A stretch of 64,000 bases of DNA from Actinomyces qiguomingii (lineage in GTDB: Bacteria > Actinomycetota > Actinomycetes > Actinomycetales > Actinomycetaceae), in the NCBI RefSeq assembly GCF_004102025.1, contig NZ_CP025228.1, forward strand, positions 186,001 through 250,000. The letters run 5' to 3'. The notes under the pieces are model-generated. The model was not told the origin of the DNA. It made no database searches and saw only the letters and a program-made list of their open reading frames with translations. Below, piece after piece: positions 37,205-45,612 of this stretch. The position numbers and the translations under genes are program-made. Numbering within the stretch: position 1 is the stretch's first letter; each line of letters opens with the position of its first letter.

Positions 37205-38269
37205 CTACTCCTTTGGTTCGGCGGCGATCTCCTCGTCGAAGCGGGCAGTCAGGTCGGGCTTGGCATCGGCCGCGGCGGCGAAGTCATAGTCGATCAGGTT
37301 GATGTCGTCCAGGTTCGCCATCTTGTCGGAGGTGTCGGCGTCGGGGTTGGTCAGCACCTGGTAGGAGCCCACCGTCTGGCCGACGTTCTGCCCCTCGGCG
37401 GAGATGGCGAAGTCGATGTAGGCCTGGGCGGCCTCCTTGTGGCTGGAACCCGCCACCAGGGCGACGCCGCCGACCTCGTAGCCGGTGCCCTCCTCGGGGA
37501 AGGACACGACCAGGTCCGTCATGCCCTCCTCCTGGTACTTCACGCAGTCGTGGGAGAAGACCAGGCCGACGGCGGCCTCGCCGCGCCCGGCGATCTGGCC
37601 GGGGGCGGTTCCCGACTTGGAGTACTGCAGCACATTGTTGTGCATGCTCTTCATGTACTCCATGCCGGCGTCCTCGCCGCCCAGGCGCGTCACCTGGGTC
37701 CATAGGGTGGTGAAGGCGGTGCCGGAGGTTGAGGGTTGGGCCACGGAGATCTGGCCCTTCAGCTTCGTGTCGAGCAGGTCGTCCCAGGAGGTAGGGGTGT
37801 CCACTCCCAGCTTGTCCAACTGGGACTGGTTGGAGCAGAAGCCGAGCGCGCCGATGTATACGCCCGTCCAGTTGCCGTCGGGGTCCTTGTACTCGTCGGG
37901 GATCTTCTCTGCCTCGGGGGAGGTGTAGGGCTCGATCAGCCCCTGGTTTACGGCCTCGCCATAGCCGTCGACCGGGCCGCCGTGCCAGACGTCGAACTCG
38001 GGGTTGTCCTTGGCGGAGGCCAGACGGGCGACGGTCTCACCCGAGGACAGGCGCACGTAGGTGGCCTGGATGCCGGTCTGTTCGGTGAACTTGTCGGTCC
38101 AGGCCTGGCACAGATCCTCCATCGCGCCGCAGGCGATGGTGATCGGGCCCTCGGCGGATCCGCTGGCGGATGAGTCTGAGTCAGTGGTGCCGGCGCAGCC
38201 GGACAGGGCGAGTCCGCCGGCCATGACAGCCGTTAGCAGCGCGGTGCCGTACCGCGAGAAAGTACGCAT
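37205..38269 (-). CDS. ABC transporter solute-binding lipoprotein (iron(III) type)
   Basis: 354 residues from ATG 38269, with GAAAGGCACTCCC upstream; the longer open frame to 38440 lacks a signal at its start. Lipoprotein signal: basic MRTFSRYG, hydrophobic core, lipobox LSGC. The mature part has ACGAMEDLCQAWTDKFTEQTGI, SSGETVARL, EFDVWHGGPVDGY and IGALGFCSNQSQLDK, the fold of the AfuA/FbpA group. A Ser/Asp/Gly linker follows the lipid Cys. It delivers substrate to the permease encoded next. First gene of the three-gene operon, next to a two-component system on the same strand. Confidence 0.9.
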   Translation of the reverse strand: MRTFSRYGTALLTAVMAGGLALSGCAGTTDSDSSASGSAEGPITIACGAMEDLCQAWTDKFTEQTGIQATYVRLSSGETVARLASAKDNPEFDVWHGGPVDGYGEAVNQGLIEPYTSPEAEKIPDEYKDPDGNWTGVYIGALGFCSNQSQLDKLGVDTPTSWDDLLDTKLKGQISVAQPSTSGTAFTTLWTQVTRLGGEDAGMEYMKSMHNNVLQYSKSGTAPGQIAGRGEAAVGLVFSHDCVKYQEEGMTDLVVSFPEEGTGYEVGGVALVAGSSHKEAAQAYIDFAISAEGQNVGQTVGSYQVLTNPDADTSDKMANLDDINLIDYDFAAAADAKPDLTARFDEEIAAEPKE

Positions 38270-38293
38270 GGGAGTGCCTTTCGGAATGTGTAG

Positions 38294-38309
38294 GGCGCAG
38301 CTGTGCGCC
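38294..38309. promoter_or_regulatory. 16-bp palindrome upstream of the ABC operon
   Basis: GGCGCAGCTGTGCGCC is a perfect palindrome 25 bp before the binding-protein ATG, with a further GGCGCA at 38330. It could be an operator or a leader hairpin. Whether the adjacent response regulator binds it is unknown. Confidence 0.4.
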
Positions 38310-38419
38310 AAGTCACCACCATGATGCATGGCGCACGTTCCAGGGGCGATGGGGCGACGGTCGCGAACTGTGACAGGCGTGTCATTTTCGTCGCTCCGCA
38401 CCACCCCCACCCGCCGAGG

Positions 38420-38502
38420 TCGACCGAACTCGGCAGTCATATCGACCGAACTCGGCAGTAACGTCGACCGAACTCGGCAGTCATATCGACCGAACTCGGC
38501 GG
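38420..38502. repeat. 22-bp tandem repeat array, locus 1
   Basis: Four GACCGAACTCGGC cores at 38422, 38444, 38466 and 38488, exactly 22 bp apart, joined by AGTCATATC or AGTAACGTC. The array lies between the response regulator gene and the ABC operon. Confidence 0.85.
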
Positions 38503-38523
38503 GTGGGGGTGGTGCGGCGAGGG

Positions 38524-39246
38524 TCAGTCCCGGTCCAAGGGAGGCATGCGGTAGCCGCGTCCGCGCACGGCCACGACAATGTCTGCGGGCACGTCATGCG
38601 CCTGCAGGTGACGGCGCAGCCGATAGATCGTCGTGCGTACCATTTCCCGCCCTCCGGATTCGTCGCTGGTGCCCCACACCTCGTTGAGCAGCTCCTGCCA
38701 GGTGACGACGGCGTCGCGGCGCCTGGCCAGGGCCGCCAGTAGACGAGACTCGGTGTCCGGCAGCGGCACGTTGCGCCCGGACCAGGATACGCGTCCGGTC
38801 TCCGTTGAGATCCGCAGGGGGCCGTTTGTTATTGGCGCGGGTCCAGTGCCGGAGCGGCGCGTGACGGCGCGCGCCCGCAGGGCCAGCTCTCGTGGGGAGA
38901 AGGGCTTAGTGACGTAGTCGTCGGCGCCGGCCTCCAAGCCGGCGATCCGGTCCGGCTCGTCGCGCATGGCCGTCAGCAGGATGATCGGGACTTGGTTGCC
39001 GGTGCCGCGCAGGCGCTGACACAGCTTCACCCCGGAGTCGCCGGGCAGCATCACATCCAAGACCACCAGGTCCACTGCGCGGGCGGAGAGCATCTCCCAG
39101 GCGGTCTGTGCGTCGGGCGCGGTCAGGCATTCAAATCCCTGTGTCTCCAGCGCAAAGGTGACCACATAGCGCATTTGCGGTTCGTCGTCGACGACCAGCG
39201 CCACGGGTTTGGTCAGTGGTGGCCCGACCTCCGGGTCATGCGTCAT
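38524..39246 (-). CDS. OmpR-family response regulator
   Basis: 240 residues. Receiver domain with VVDDEP (acidic pocket), LVVLDVMLPGDSG (phosphorylated Asp), LLTAMRDE (Thr) and YVTKPF (Lys), then a winged-helix output domain (TESRLLAALARRRDAVVTWQELLNEVWG ... VRTTIYRLRRHLQ ... VRGRGYRM). The histidine kinase gene ends 11 nt inside its start, so the two are translationally coupled, kinase first. The likely target is the neighbouring ABC operon. Confidence 0.93.
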   Translation of the reverse strand: MTHDPEVGPPLTKPVALVVDDEPQMRYVVTFALETQGFECLTAPDAQTAWEMLSARAVDLVVLDVMLPGDSGVKLCQRLRGTGNQVPIILLTAMRDEPDRIAGLEAGADDYVTKPFSPRELALRARAVTRRSGTGPAPITNGPLRISTETGRVSWSGRNVPLPDTESRLLAALARRRDAVVTWQELLNEVWGTSDESGGREMVRTTIYRLRRHLQAHDVPADIVVAVRGRGYRMPPLDRD

Positions 39247-40204
39247 CGGATTTCTCCTTCACTTCCACGCTGCGGTGGTTGCGTGTCTGTGGGCGCACAG
39301 GTGCTGCGTCGTCCTGCGCCGCAATGGCGGGCGGGGTGTCATCCCCCACTGCGTCATCCCCCGCCACGTCCTGCGCTGCGCCAGACGGCGGGGTGTCGGG
39401 GCGCAGCGGCAGCGTCAGGTAGACGGTTGTGCCCCGGGTGGCGATCGTATCGATGAGTACGCGGCCGCCGTGCGCCTCCATGATCCGCTGCGTGACCATC
39501 ATGCCCAGCCCGGCGCCACGGCTGGAGGGCGCCGTCAGGGGGTTGGAGGTCGCATAAGGGATGAAGGCCCGGCTGCGCTCCTGGCGGCTCATGCCCACGC
39601 CGTCGTCCATTACGGTGATGAGGGCGTCGTCGGTGTCCGCACTGATGTGCACAGTCACGGTGCCGCCGTCGGAGTGTCGCAGGGCGTTGGTCACCGTGTT
39701 GGCGACCGCCTGACGCAGCAGTCCGCGGTCGGCTTCGATGCGCACCGGCCGGCCGTGGCTCTCCAGGCGGATCGTGGTGTGGGCCGAGCGGCGCATCTCC
39801 TGGATGAGCTCGCGCACGAGTCCGCGCAGCTCCACGTGCTGTGTTCGCAAGGAGAGCACCTCGTGGTCCAGGCGGGCCTCGGTGAGGAAGTCCTCGGCCA
39901 TCTGGGAGGCGTCACGGGCGTTGTCGAGGATTGTGGTGACGAAGCGGCGCTGCACCTCGTTCAGGTCTCCCGGCGTCTCCTCCGCGAGCAGTTCGGCGGA
40001 GGCGCTGATCAGGGCCAGGGGAGTGCGAATCTCGTGGGCGAGGATGTCCCGGGGGGTGGATCGGCGCTGCGCGGACTCCCGCAGGCGGGCGTTGTCACGG
40101 CGGGCGAGCAGCAGGTCCCGGCGCCAGTGCGCTGCGAGCACCGCGGCGATGACTGCTGCGGCGACCAGGATCCAGCCGACGGCCGCGTTCAGTAAGGTGC
40201 TCAT
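39236..40204 (-). CDS. Sensor histidine kinase with minimal sensor region
   Basis: 322 residues from ATG 40204; the open frame to 40396 is Arg/Pro-rich noise. One N-terminal membrane helix (AVGWILVAAAVIAAVLAAHW) with essentially no outside loop, a short coiled coil, then the phosphoacceptor ILAHEIRTPLALISASAELL. The ATPase follows: N-box NTVTNALRHS, G1 VMDDGVGMS, G2 SRGAGLGMMVT. The C-terminal 55 residues are Asp/Pro-rich. Lacking an external domain, it probably senses through the membrane or a partner such as the adjacent transporter. Confidence 0.9.
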   Translation of the reverse strand: MSTLLNAAVGWILVAAAVIAAVLAAHWRRDLLLARRDNARLRESAQRRSTPRDILAHEIRTPLALISASAELLAEETPGDLNEVQRRFVTTILDNARDASQMAEDFLTEARLDHEVLSLRTQHVELRGLVRELIQEMRRSAHTTIRLESHGRPVRIEADRGLLRQAVANTVTNALRHSDGGTVTVHISADTDDALITVMDDGVGMSRQERSRAFIPYATSNPLTAPSSRGAGLGMMVTQRIMEAHGGRVLIDTIATRGTTVYLTLPLRPDTPPSGAAQDVAGDDAVGDDTPPAIAAQDDAAPVRPQTRNHRSVEVKEKSDDA

Positions 40205-40729
40205 GTCCCCATCATGCCCGGTTTGGCGCACCGCTCCCGGGCGGGGGTGTAACCGTGGGGAGGGGCTCGACGGTGGCCCCGGACCCGCCCGGTGGGAGCG
40301 GGGGCCGGGAGACCGACGATGGGACCCGTCGCCTTTGACGCGCCCCTTGCGGTGACCATGCCACTTTCTGGCGTGCCATTCTGTGATGGATGTCACTAAA
40401 ATGTGTCGGGGGCGTAAGCAAATTTTTTCAGTCGCGGTTACATGGCCGAGATCGGGACCGAGGTCCTCTGACGCACGTTTAACCTACATGGGGCGCCGGC
40501 GGCGGTCGCCGACATGTCGCTGCGGGCCCGTCGTGCCGCGGAGGAACGGTGGTGGAACGACGATGGCCGGCTGGCCGGGGGTGAGTGCGCCCATGGCTGA
40601 CAGACTCGGGCGCGGGTGACGCCGGGAGCTGCACCGCCACCGACCGGCGTCCGCATCGTGAGACTGGACTGTGACCCGACGGCGTCTCGCCTGAGAACGA
40701 GTCGCCGTCTATATGGCTACCCTGGGGCC
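40205..40729. other. Intergenic region between histidine kinase and glycosyltransferase genes
   Basis: 525 bp without a supported gene. 40380-40445 is locally AT-richer (CACTAAAATG, CAAATTTTTTCAG) and could hold promoters. Open frames here are GC-rich artefacts. No repeat family of this window is present. Confidence 0.5.
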
Positions 40730-41557
40730 GTGAGCCCGACTCCGCCATCTGAGCCGCACCCCGACCCGCTCGCCGAACAGCGCGTTGCCGTCGTCATCCC
40801 GGCCAAGGATGAGGCTGAACGCGTTGCGGCCACAGTGCGTGCCTGTCGGGCTATTCCCCGGGTGGACCTGGTCGTCGTCGTCGACGACGGTTCCACCGAC
40901 GGCACTCAGGAGCATGCGCGCGCCGCCGGCGCCGTCACCGTCCGCCACGCCGTCTCACGGGGCAAGGCCTCCGCCCTGGAGACCGGTGCGAGCGTGGTGG
41001 CCATGCGCGACTACGAGGACGGCCCCGCGCGTCTGCTGCTGTTCATTGATGCGGATCTGGGTGATTCCGCCGCTGCCTGCGCCGAGCTGGTCCCGCCGAT
41101 CGTCGACGGCGTGGCCGACATGTCCGTCGCCGTCCCCCCCAAGCAGGCCGGGGCCGGCGGGAAGGGGCGCGTAGTGCGCGCCGCCCGTTCAGCCATCTTC
41201 TCGGCGACCGGTTGGACTCCCGTGGCCCCGCTGTCGGGGCAACGCTGCATCACTCGTGCCGCCTATGAGGCGGCTTCTCCGCTCGCCGATGGCTGGGGGG
41301 TTGAGGTTGCGCTGAGTATCGACGTGCTGGTCGCCGGCATGACCGTCATTGAGGTGCCCTGCGACATCACCCACCGCGTCTCCCTTGACGACCGTGCCGG
41401 CCGAATACACCGTGCCGCCCAGTACAAGGACGTGCTGCGCGCCGTGGCCTCCCGCCGTCTGCGCCGCGTGCGTGTGCCCATGGACAAGCGGGTCGACGCC
41501 TTGCACGATCCGATGCCCTTCCGCGCCTACCGCGCCCGGGCGCAGGAGCGGTCATAA
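40730..41557 (+). CDS. Family 2 glycosyltransferase
   Basis: 275 residues from GTG 40730; the frame extends upstream but family similarity begins at VAVVIPAKDEAERV. GT-A fold: VVVVDDGSTDGT (nucleotide site), RGKASALETG, and LLLFIDADLGDS (the DxD metal site). The C-terminal part VIEVPCDITHRVSLDD is typical of polyprenyl-phosphate glycosyl transferases or glucosyl-3-phosphoglycerate-like enzymes. No membrane helices, so it is cytosolic or peripheral. Convergent with the large membrane protein gene next to it. Confidence 0.85.
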   Translation: MSPTPPSEPHPDPLAEQRVAVVIPAKDEAERVAATVRACRAIPRVDLVVVVDDGSTDGTQEHARAAGAVTVRHAVSRGKASALETGASVVAMRDYEDGPARLLLFIDADLGDSAAACAELVPPIVDGVADMSVAVPPKQAGAGGKGRVVRAARSAIFSATGWTPVAPLSGQRCITRAAYEAASPLADGWGVEVALSIDVLVAGMTVIEVPCDITHRVSLDDRAGRIHRAAQYKDVLRAVASRRLRRVRVPMDKRVDALHDPMPFRAYRARAQERS

Positions 41558-41607
41558 GCGTGCCTGGCAGCGGGGAGCCTCGGCGAATATCTGCGTATCT
41601 AGGAGCT

Positions 41608-44007
41608 TCAGCACTTCACCGCGGATTGACGCAAGGCCTCGGGGCCTTCGGCTTTCTCGCCGTCTGGTGCGATGATGTGGCAGAGCCGCTGGTCGACTCC
41701 CGGGCCGCATTCCAACAACGTGACCAGCGCCGGCAGCGCGGCAGCCAGTGAGAACAGCAGCATGGTTGCGCCGGAGTCGTTGACAACCATCTCCACCGCC
41801 ATGAGCACCACCAGTGCCCGCAGCGCCGGCTCCAGCCAGGCGGGTGCGGGCGTAGCCGCCAGCCACGCATAGGGGCCGCGCCCAGACCTGGCAACTCGCA
41901 CCGTGCGCCACAGCCACCACACGACGCCGATGGCGAATCCGACCCCTAACACGAGAGCCAGCAGTGCCAATGGGCTGGTGCGGAACGGGGCGATAAGCGC
42001 GTCCGCCTTGCGCATCAAGGTGCTGCCCGCGCTCCCGTCCAGTGTCTGGCGCACAAAGCCTCCCAGGTGGGTGCGTGAGCCGGTGGCGTAGTCCGCAAGC
42101 GCGAAGGCGACGACGACGCCCACACTCACTGCCGCGACGCCCAGCCAACGACGCGGCCCCAACCTCACCCCGGCCAGGCCCGCGGCCAGCGATACCAGCA
42201 CCGGGATGAGCGTCAGCGCCCCACCGACGTCGGCACCCAGGAATGGGGCGCCGTCAACAACCAGGACGACCAGCCCCGGTAGGCCCACGGCGGCCGCCAC
42301 CACCGGGAGCCGGCGCGAATGCCCGGCGGCAAGCCGCTGCGCGCCGGCGGCGAGCACCGCCACCAGCGCGCCCGCAGCCAGCGCGAAGGCCGTATTCGAC
42401 ACCCCGTAGAAACGTCCCGCAACCACCGCATTCATCCCCAGCGGCCCGTTGAATCCGAGTGGTGAGCCCGCGGCGGCGTCGGCCAGGATCACCACTGGAC
42501 CGGTGGCGGCCAGCGCCAGCGCCGCACCCGACCGACCCAGGCGGTCCACTCGGGCCACCGCCCCCGCGCCGACGGCGAGCGCCAGTCCCCAGGCGGCTGC
42601 GGCCAGCACCGCCACCGCCGGCGCCCACGCCCCGGCCCGCCACCACGGCACCAGGTTGGCCAACCAGAGCCCGGCCGGCAGGGCGGTCACCCAGCGGGCC
42701 GCTGCGCCCAGCCAGGCACGCTCCCCGCAGCTCGGGTGGCGCAATGCCGCACCGACGGCGATCAGCAGGGCCAGCGCGGCCGCCAGCAGCACCAGGGTAA
42801 CCGGGATTACGGCGCGGTTAGAGGCGACGGCGTGGACGGCGTCGTCGGCCAGCTCCGAGACGCGGTCGGTGTGCGCTGCAGAGGAGGAGTCGGGCGCGCT
42901 CGCGGAATCGGTGGGTGGGATCGGCGGGGCGCTCGGCAGCGTCAGCACACCACCGCCCAGGCCTGAGGCGGCAACGGCGCCGTCTCCGACGACGGCCGCC
43001 AGCAGCGTCGGCGCCAGGTCGGTCAGCTGAATGAGGCCGGGGCGGTGGGTGGTGGGGCCGACCAGGAGGCCATTGACGTTGCCGCGCGCAGAGCCGGTGT
43101 CGGCGGGCAGGATCGCCAGCTGGGGGGAGGGGTCGCGCGGGTCGGCAACGGATACGACGACGACGCGCACTCGGCCCGCCAGAGTCTCAAGCGCGCTCGC
43201 CAGTGCTATGACGGCCCGTGCCGCCGGGGCCTCGCCCGCGGTGGCACCGGTGGCACCGGCGGCACGCTCGGCGGCCGCGGAGGATGAAGAGCCGGTGATG
43301 AGGCCGACGTCCATGAGGTCTATGAGAGTCAGATCGGGCAGCTGGCCGTCGGCGGTAGTCGACACGGTGGTGGGGTCGAGCGTCGCGGGCGGTCCGTCCT
43401 GCGTGGTCAGTGCCAGCACGGCGCCGTTCCCCACGGCGGCGTAGCTCGCCCCACCCGCCTCCAGCGCCTGCGCCAGCGCGCCCGGCTGGGCGCCGTAACC
43501 GTCGGCGGTGGCCAGCCGGGCCGCCTCCTCCCAGGTGGAGTCGGCGCACGCAGCCGTATCCCGGGTGTTTCGGTGGAAGGCGCGGGCGCGTGTCCCGGTT
43601 CCGAGCGTCAGCCAGCCATCCGCCGGGCAGGTGTCCTCCCCGATCGTGCGTTGAACCAGGTTGACCGGGGTGTTCTTCTCCGCGTAGTTCAGCACCGAGG
43701 CGGCCGCCGCGGAGACCCGGGCGTCGGCGTCTCCCGACAGCTCACGCAGCTTCTGCCAGGACAGGCCGTCCACCCCCAGCACCACCAACGGCGCGCTTCG
43801 CCCGTCGGCGGCCGAAGCGGCCCCTGTTGCGGCCCCGGGCTCCGGCGATGAGGAGGTGGAGGATGCGGCAGCCGCGTCCGGCACGGCCGTTTCCACAACC
43901 CCTGTAGCCCCGATAGTGCCAACGATCCCCATGAACAGTGCCACCGCCACCACCCATACCGCGGCCCGACGCGGAGGTTGTCGCCGGGCATACGCGGGTT
44001 GGCTCAT
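41608..44007 (-). CDS. Large membrane protein with alkaline-phosphatase-like outer domain
   Basis: 799 residues. One N-terminal helix (AAVWVVAVALFMGIVGTIGATGVV), an Ala/Ser linker, then a ~270-residue extracytoplasmic domain opening with PLVVLGVDGLSWQKL and containing VVVVSVADPRD, resembling phosphatase/phosphodiesterase folds but without an obvious full metal site. The second half has about ten membrane helices (from VIPVTLVLLAAALALLIAVG on), with GFNGPLGMNAVVAGRFYGVSN between two of them. Similar two-part proteins are common in actinobacteria and are thought to act in envelope biology. Function is unassigned. Confidence 0.75.
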   Translation of the reverse strand: MSQPAYARRQPPRRAAVWVVAVALFMGIVGTIGATGVVETAVPDAAAASSTSSSPEPGAATGAASAADGRSAPLVVLGVDGLSWQKLRELSGDADARVSAAAASVLNYAEKNTPVNLVQRTIGEDTCPADGWLTLGTGTRARAFHRNTRDTAACADSTWEEAARLATADGYGAQPGALAQALEAGGASYAAVGNGAVLALTTQDGPPATLDPTTVSTTADGQLPDLTLIDLMDVGLITGSSSSAAAERAAGATGATAGEAPAARAVIALASALETLAGRVRVVVVSVADPRDPSPQLAILPADTGSARGNVNGLLVGPTTHRPGLIQLTDLAPTLLAAVVGDGAVAASGLGGGVLTLPSAPPIPPTDSASAPDSSSAAHTDRVSELADDAVHAVASNRAVIPVTLVLLAAALALLIAVGAALRHPSCGERAWLGAAARWVTALPAGLWLANLVPWWRAGAWAPAVAVLAAAAWGLALAVGAGAVARVDRLGRSGAALALAATGPVVILADAAAGSPLGFNGPLGMNAVVAGRFYGVSNTAFALAAGALVAVLAAGAQRLAAGHSRRLPVVAAAVGLPGLVVLVVDGAPFLGADVGGALTLIPVLVSLAAGLAGVRLGPRRWLGVAAVSVGVVVAFALADYATGSRTHLGGFVRQTLDGSAGSTLMRKADALIAPFRTSPLALLALVLGVGFAIGVVWWLWRTVRVARSGRGPYAWLAATPAPAWLEPALRALVVLMAVEMVVNDSGATMLLFSLAAALPALVTLLECGPGVDQRLCHIIAPDGEKAEGPEALRQSAVKC

Positions 44008-44083
44008 GCCGCCAGCCTACGTGGAGCATCGCGACCGCCGGTCGACTCCGGGGTAACCGGCCGTTCCGTTTCGGCTGTGTTCG

Positions 44084-44311
44084 CCGAGTTCGGTAGATAT
44101 GACCGTCGAGTTCGGTAGATATGACCGCCGAGTTCGGTAGATATGACCGTCGAGTTCGGTAGATATGACCGTCGAGTTCGGTAGATATAACCGCCGAGTT
44201 CGGTAGATATAACCGCCGAGTTCGGTAGATATGACCGCCGAGTTCGGTAGATATGACCGTCGAGTTCGGTAGATATGACCGTCGAGTTCGGTCGGTGGGC
44301 CGGCGGGCCCG
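44084..44311. repeat. 22-bp tandem repeat array, locus 2 (largest)
   Basis: Nine full and one partial copies of GAGTTCGGTAGATAT plus GACCGYC or AACCGCC, period 22 bp. After the last core comes GGTCGGTGGGCCGGCGGG and then a GAAGCGTCCAGATCC sequence like the end of the 126-bp element. CTTTCCGTTTCGG-like sequence precedes it. The remaining intergenic DNA to 44564 holds no gene. Confidence 0.9.
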
Positions 44312-44564
44312 GGGGAAGCGTCCAGATCCGGCCCGACCGGCACGGGCGTCTTGGCCGATGAACCGGGCCCGCATCCCAGCCAGGCTGGCATTCCAGCCAG
44401 GCCGGCTCCCGACCGCGGCAGCGCCCTCTACAGCACCTCAACCGTCGACCACAGGCGCACCTGCACCATCCGCCACCACCGACAACCACATCAAACCAGA
44501 CAACCGCACCAACCCAACCAACACCCCACACCCCCAAACCGGAAGAGCCAGATAACCTGGGCCC

Positions 44565-45521
44565 ATGACGTCTCCAGCCCCAACCTGGTCCTTCCTCGGC
44601 CCCGGCGGCACCTTCTGCGAAACCGCCCTGCGGCAGGTGGCCCCCCGCGACGTCGTCCTAGACCCCTGCCAGGACGTCCCCACCGCCCTGGACCGGGTGC
44701 GGGAACGCTCCGCCGTCGCCGCCGTCGTCCCCATTGAGAACTCCGTGGAGGGCGGCGTGAATGCCACACTCGACAACCTCGTGGCCGGCGCACCCTTGGT
44801 GATAGCAGCGGAAATGGCCGTGCCCATCACCTTCGTGCTGGCCGGGCGCCAGGGCACGCGTCTGGAGGACGTGCGCGCCATCTCCACCCACCCGCATGCC
44901 TGGGCGCAGTGCCGCGGCTGGGTGCACCAGCATCTGCCGGATGCGGTCTATGTTGAGGGCAGCTCCACCTCCGCGCCCGCCCGCGCCCTGGCTCAGGCCG
45001 ACGACGCCGCGGCCGCCGCCCTGGACTACCAGGCGGTTCTGTGCAACCCGCTTGCCGCCGAGCAGTACCACCTGAACATCATCGCCGGGGGAGTGGCGGA
45101 CAATCCCGAGGCCGTCACCCGCTTCGTGAAGGTCTCCCGACCCGGACGAGTCGGTGAGCCGACCGGTGCCGACAAGACCACCCTGCTGGTGCAGCTGCCG
45201 CACAACCGGGCCGGCGCCTTGCTGGACATGCTCGAACAGTTCAGCGTCCGCGGCGTGAACCTCACGCGCATCGAGTCCCGACCCGTCGGCGACTCTCTGG
45301 GCCGCTACCGCTTCTCCATCGACGTGGAGGGACACATCCGCGACGAGCGCGTGCAGGCGGCCTTCATCGGTCTGCACCGCACCTGCCCATTCCTGCGTTT
45401 TCTCGGCTCCTATCCGCGTCTGGACTCCCTGCCGGTGGTGGTACCCGCGGGCACGAGCGACAAGGACTTCGTCGTGGCCCGCTCCTGGGTGGCAGACGTG
45501 CTGGACGGACGCACCCTCTGA
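44565..45521 (+). CDS. pheA: Prephenate dehydratase
   Basis: 318 residues; converts prephenate to phenylpyruvate in phenylalanine synthesis. Catalytic PDT domain: FLGPGGTFCETAL, PIENSVEGGV, STHPHAWAQC, ALDYQAVLCNPLAAEQYHL, and TRFVKVSR with the conserved TRF. C-terminal ACT domain GALLDMLEQFSVRGVNLTRIESRP binds phenylalanine for feedback inhibition. It is a stand-alone dehydratase without chorismate mutase, usual in actinobacteria. ATG at 44565. Convergent with the lipid-kinase-like gene. Confidence 0.94.
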   Translation: MTSPAPTWSFLGPGGTFCETALRQVAPRDVVLDPCQDVPTALDRVRERSAVAAVVPIENSVEGGVNATLDNLVAGAPLVIAAEMAVPITFVLAGRQGTRLEDVRAISTHPHAWAQCRGWVHQHLPDAVYVEGSSTSAPARALAQADDAAAAALDYQAVLCNPLAAEQYHLNIIAGGVADNPEAVTRFVKVSRPGRVGEPTGADKTTLLVQLPHNRAGALLDMLEQFSVRGVNLTRIESRPVGDSLGRYRFSIDVEGHIRDERVQAAFIGLHRTCPFLRFLGSYPRLDSLPVVVPAGTSDKDFVVARSWVADVLDGRTL

Positions 45522-45544
45522 AGGAGGTGACGGGCGCTTAAGGG

Positions 45545-45612
45545 CGCCGCACCCTGAGCTATGCGGGGCGCCGCACCCTGAGCTATGCGGGGCGCCGCAC
45601 CCTCAGGGCCCC
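45545..45612. repeat. 24-bp tandem repeat at convergent gene ends
   Basis: Three copies of GGCGCCGCACCCTGAGC plus TATGCGG, period 24 bp, between the stops of pheA and the lipid-kinase-like gene. The latter gene's TAG (45583-45585) lies within the second copy. Confidence 0.8.

Noticed and set aside
44084..44311. Possible CRISPR array
   Set aside because: Units are contiguous 22-bp tandem repeats with no unique spacers, and no cas gene is present.
44004..44537. Open frames translating the 22-bp array into a repeat peptide
   Set aside because: Period 22 is not a multiple of three, so each frame cycles through three peptides; both strands stay open by chance, and there is no ribosome site.
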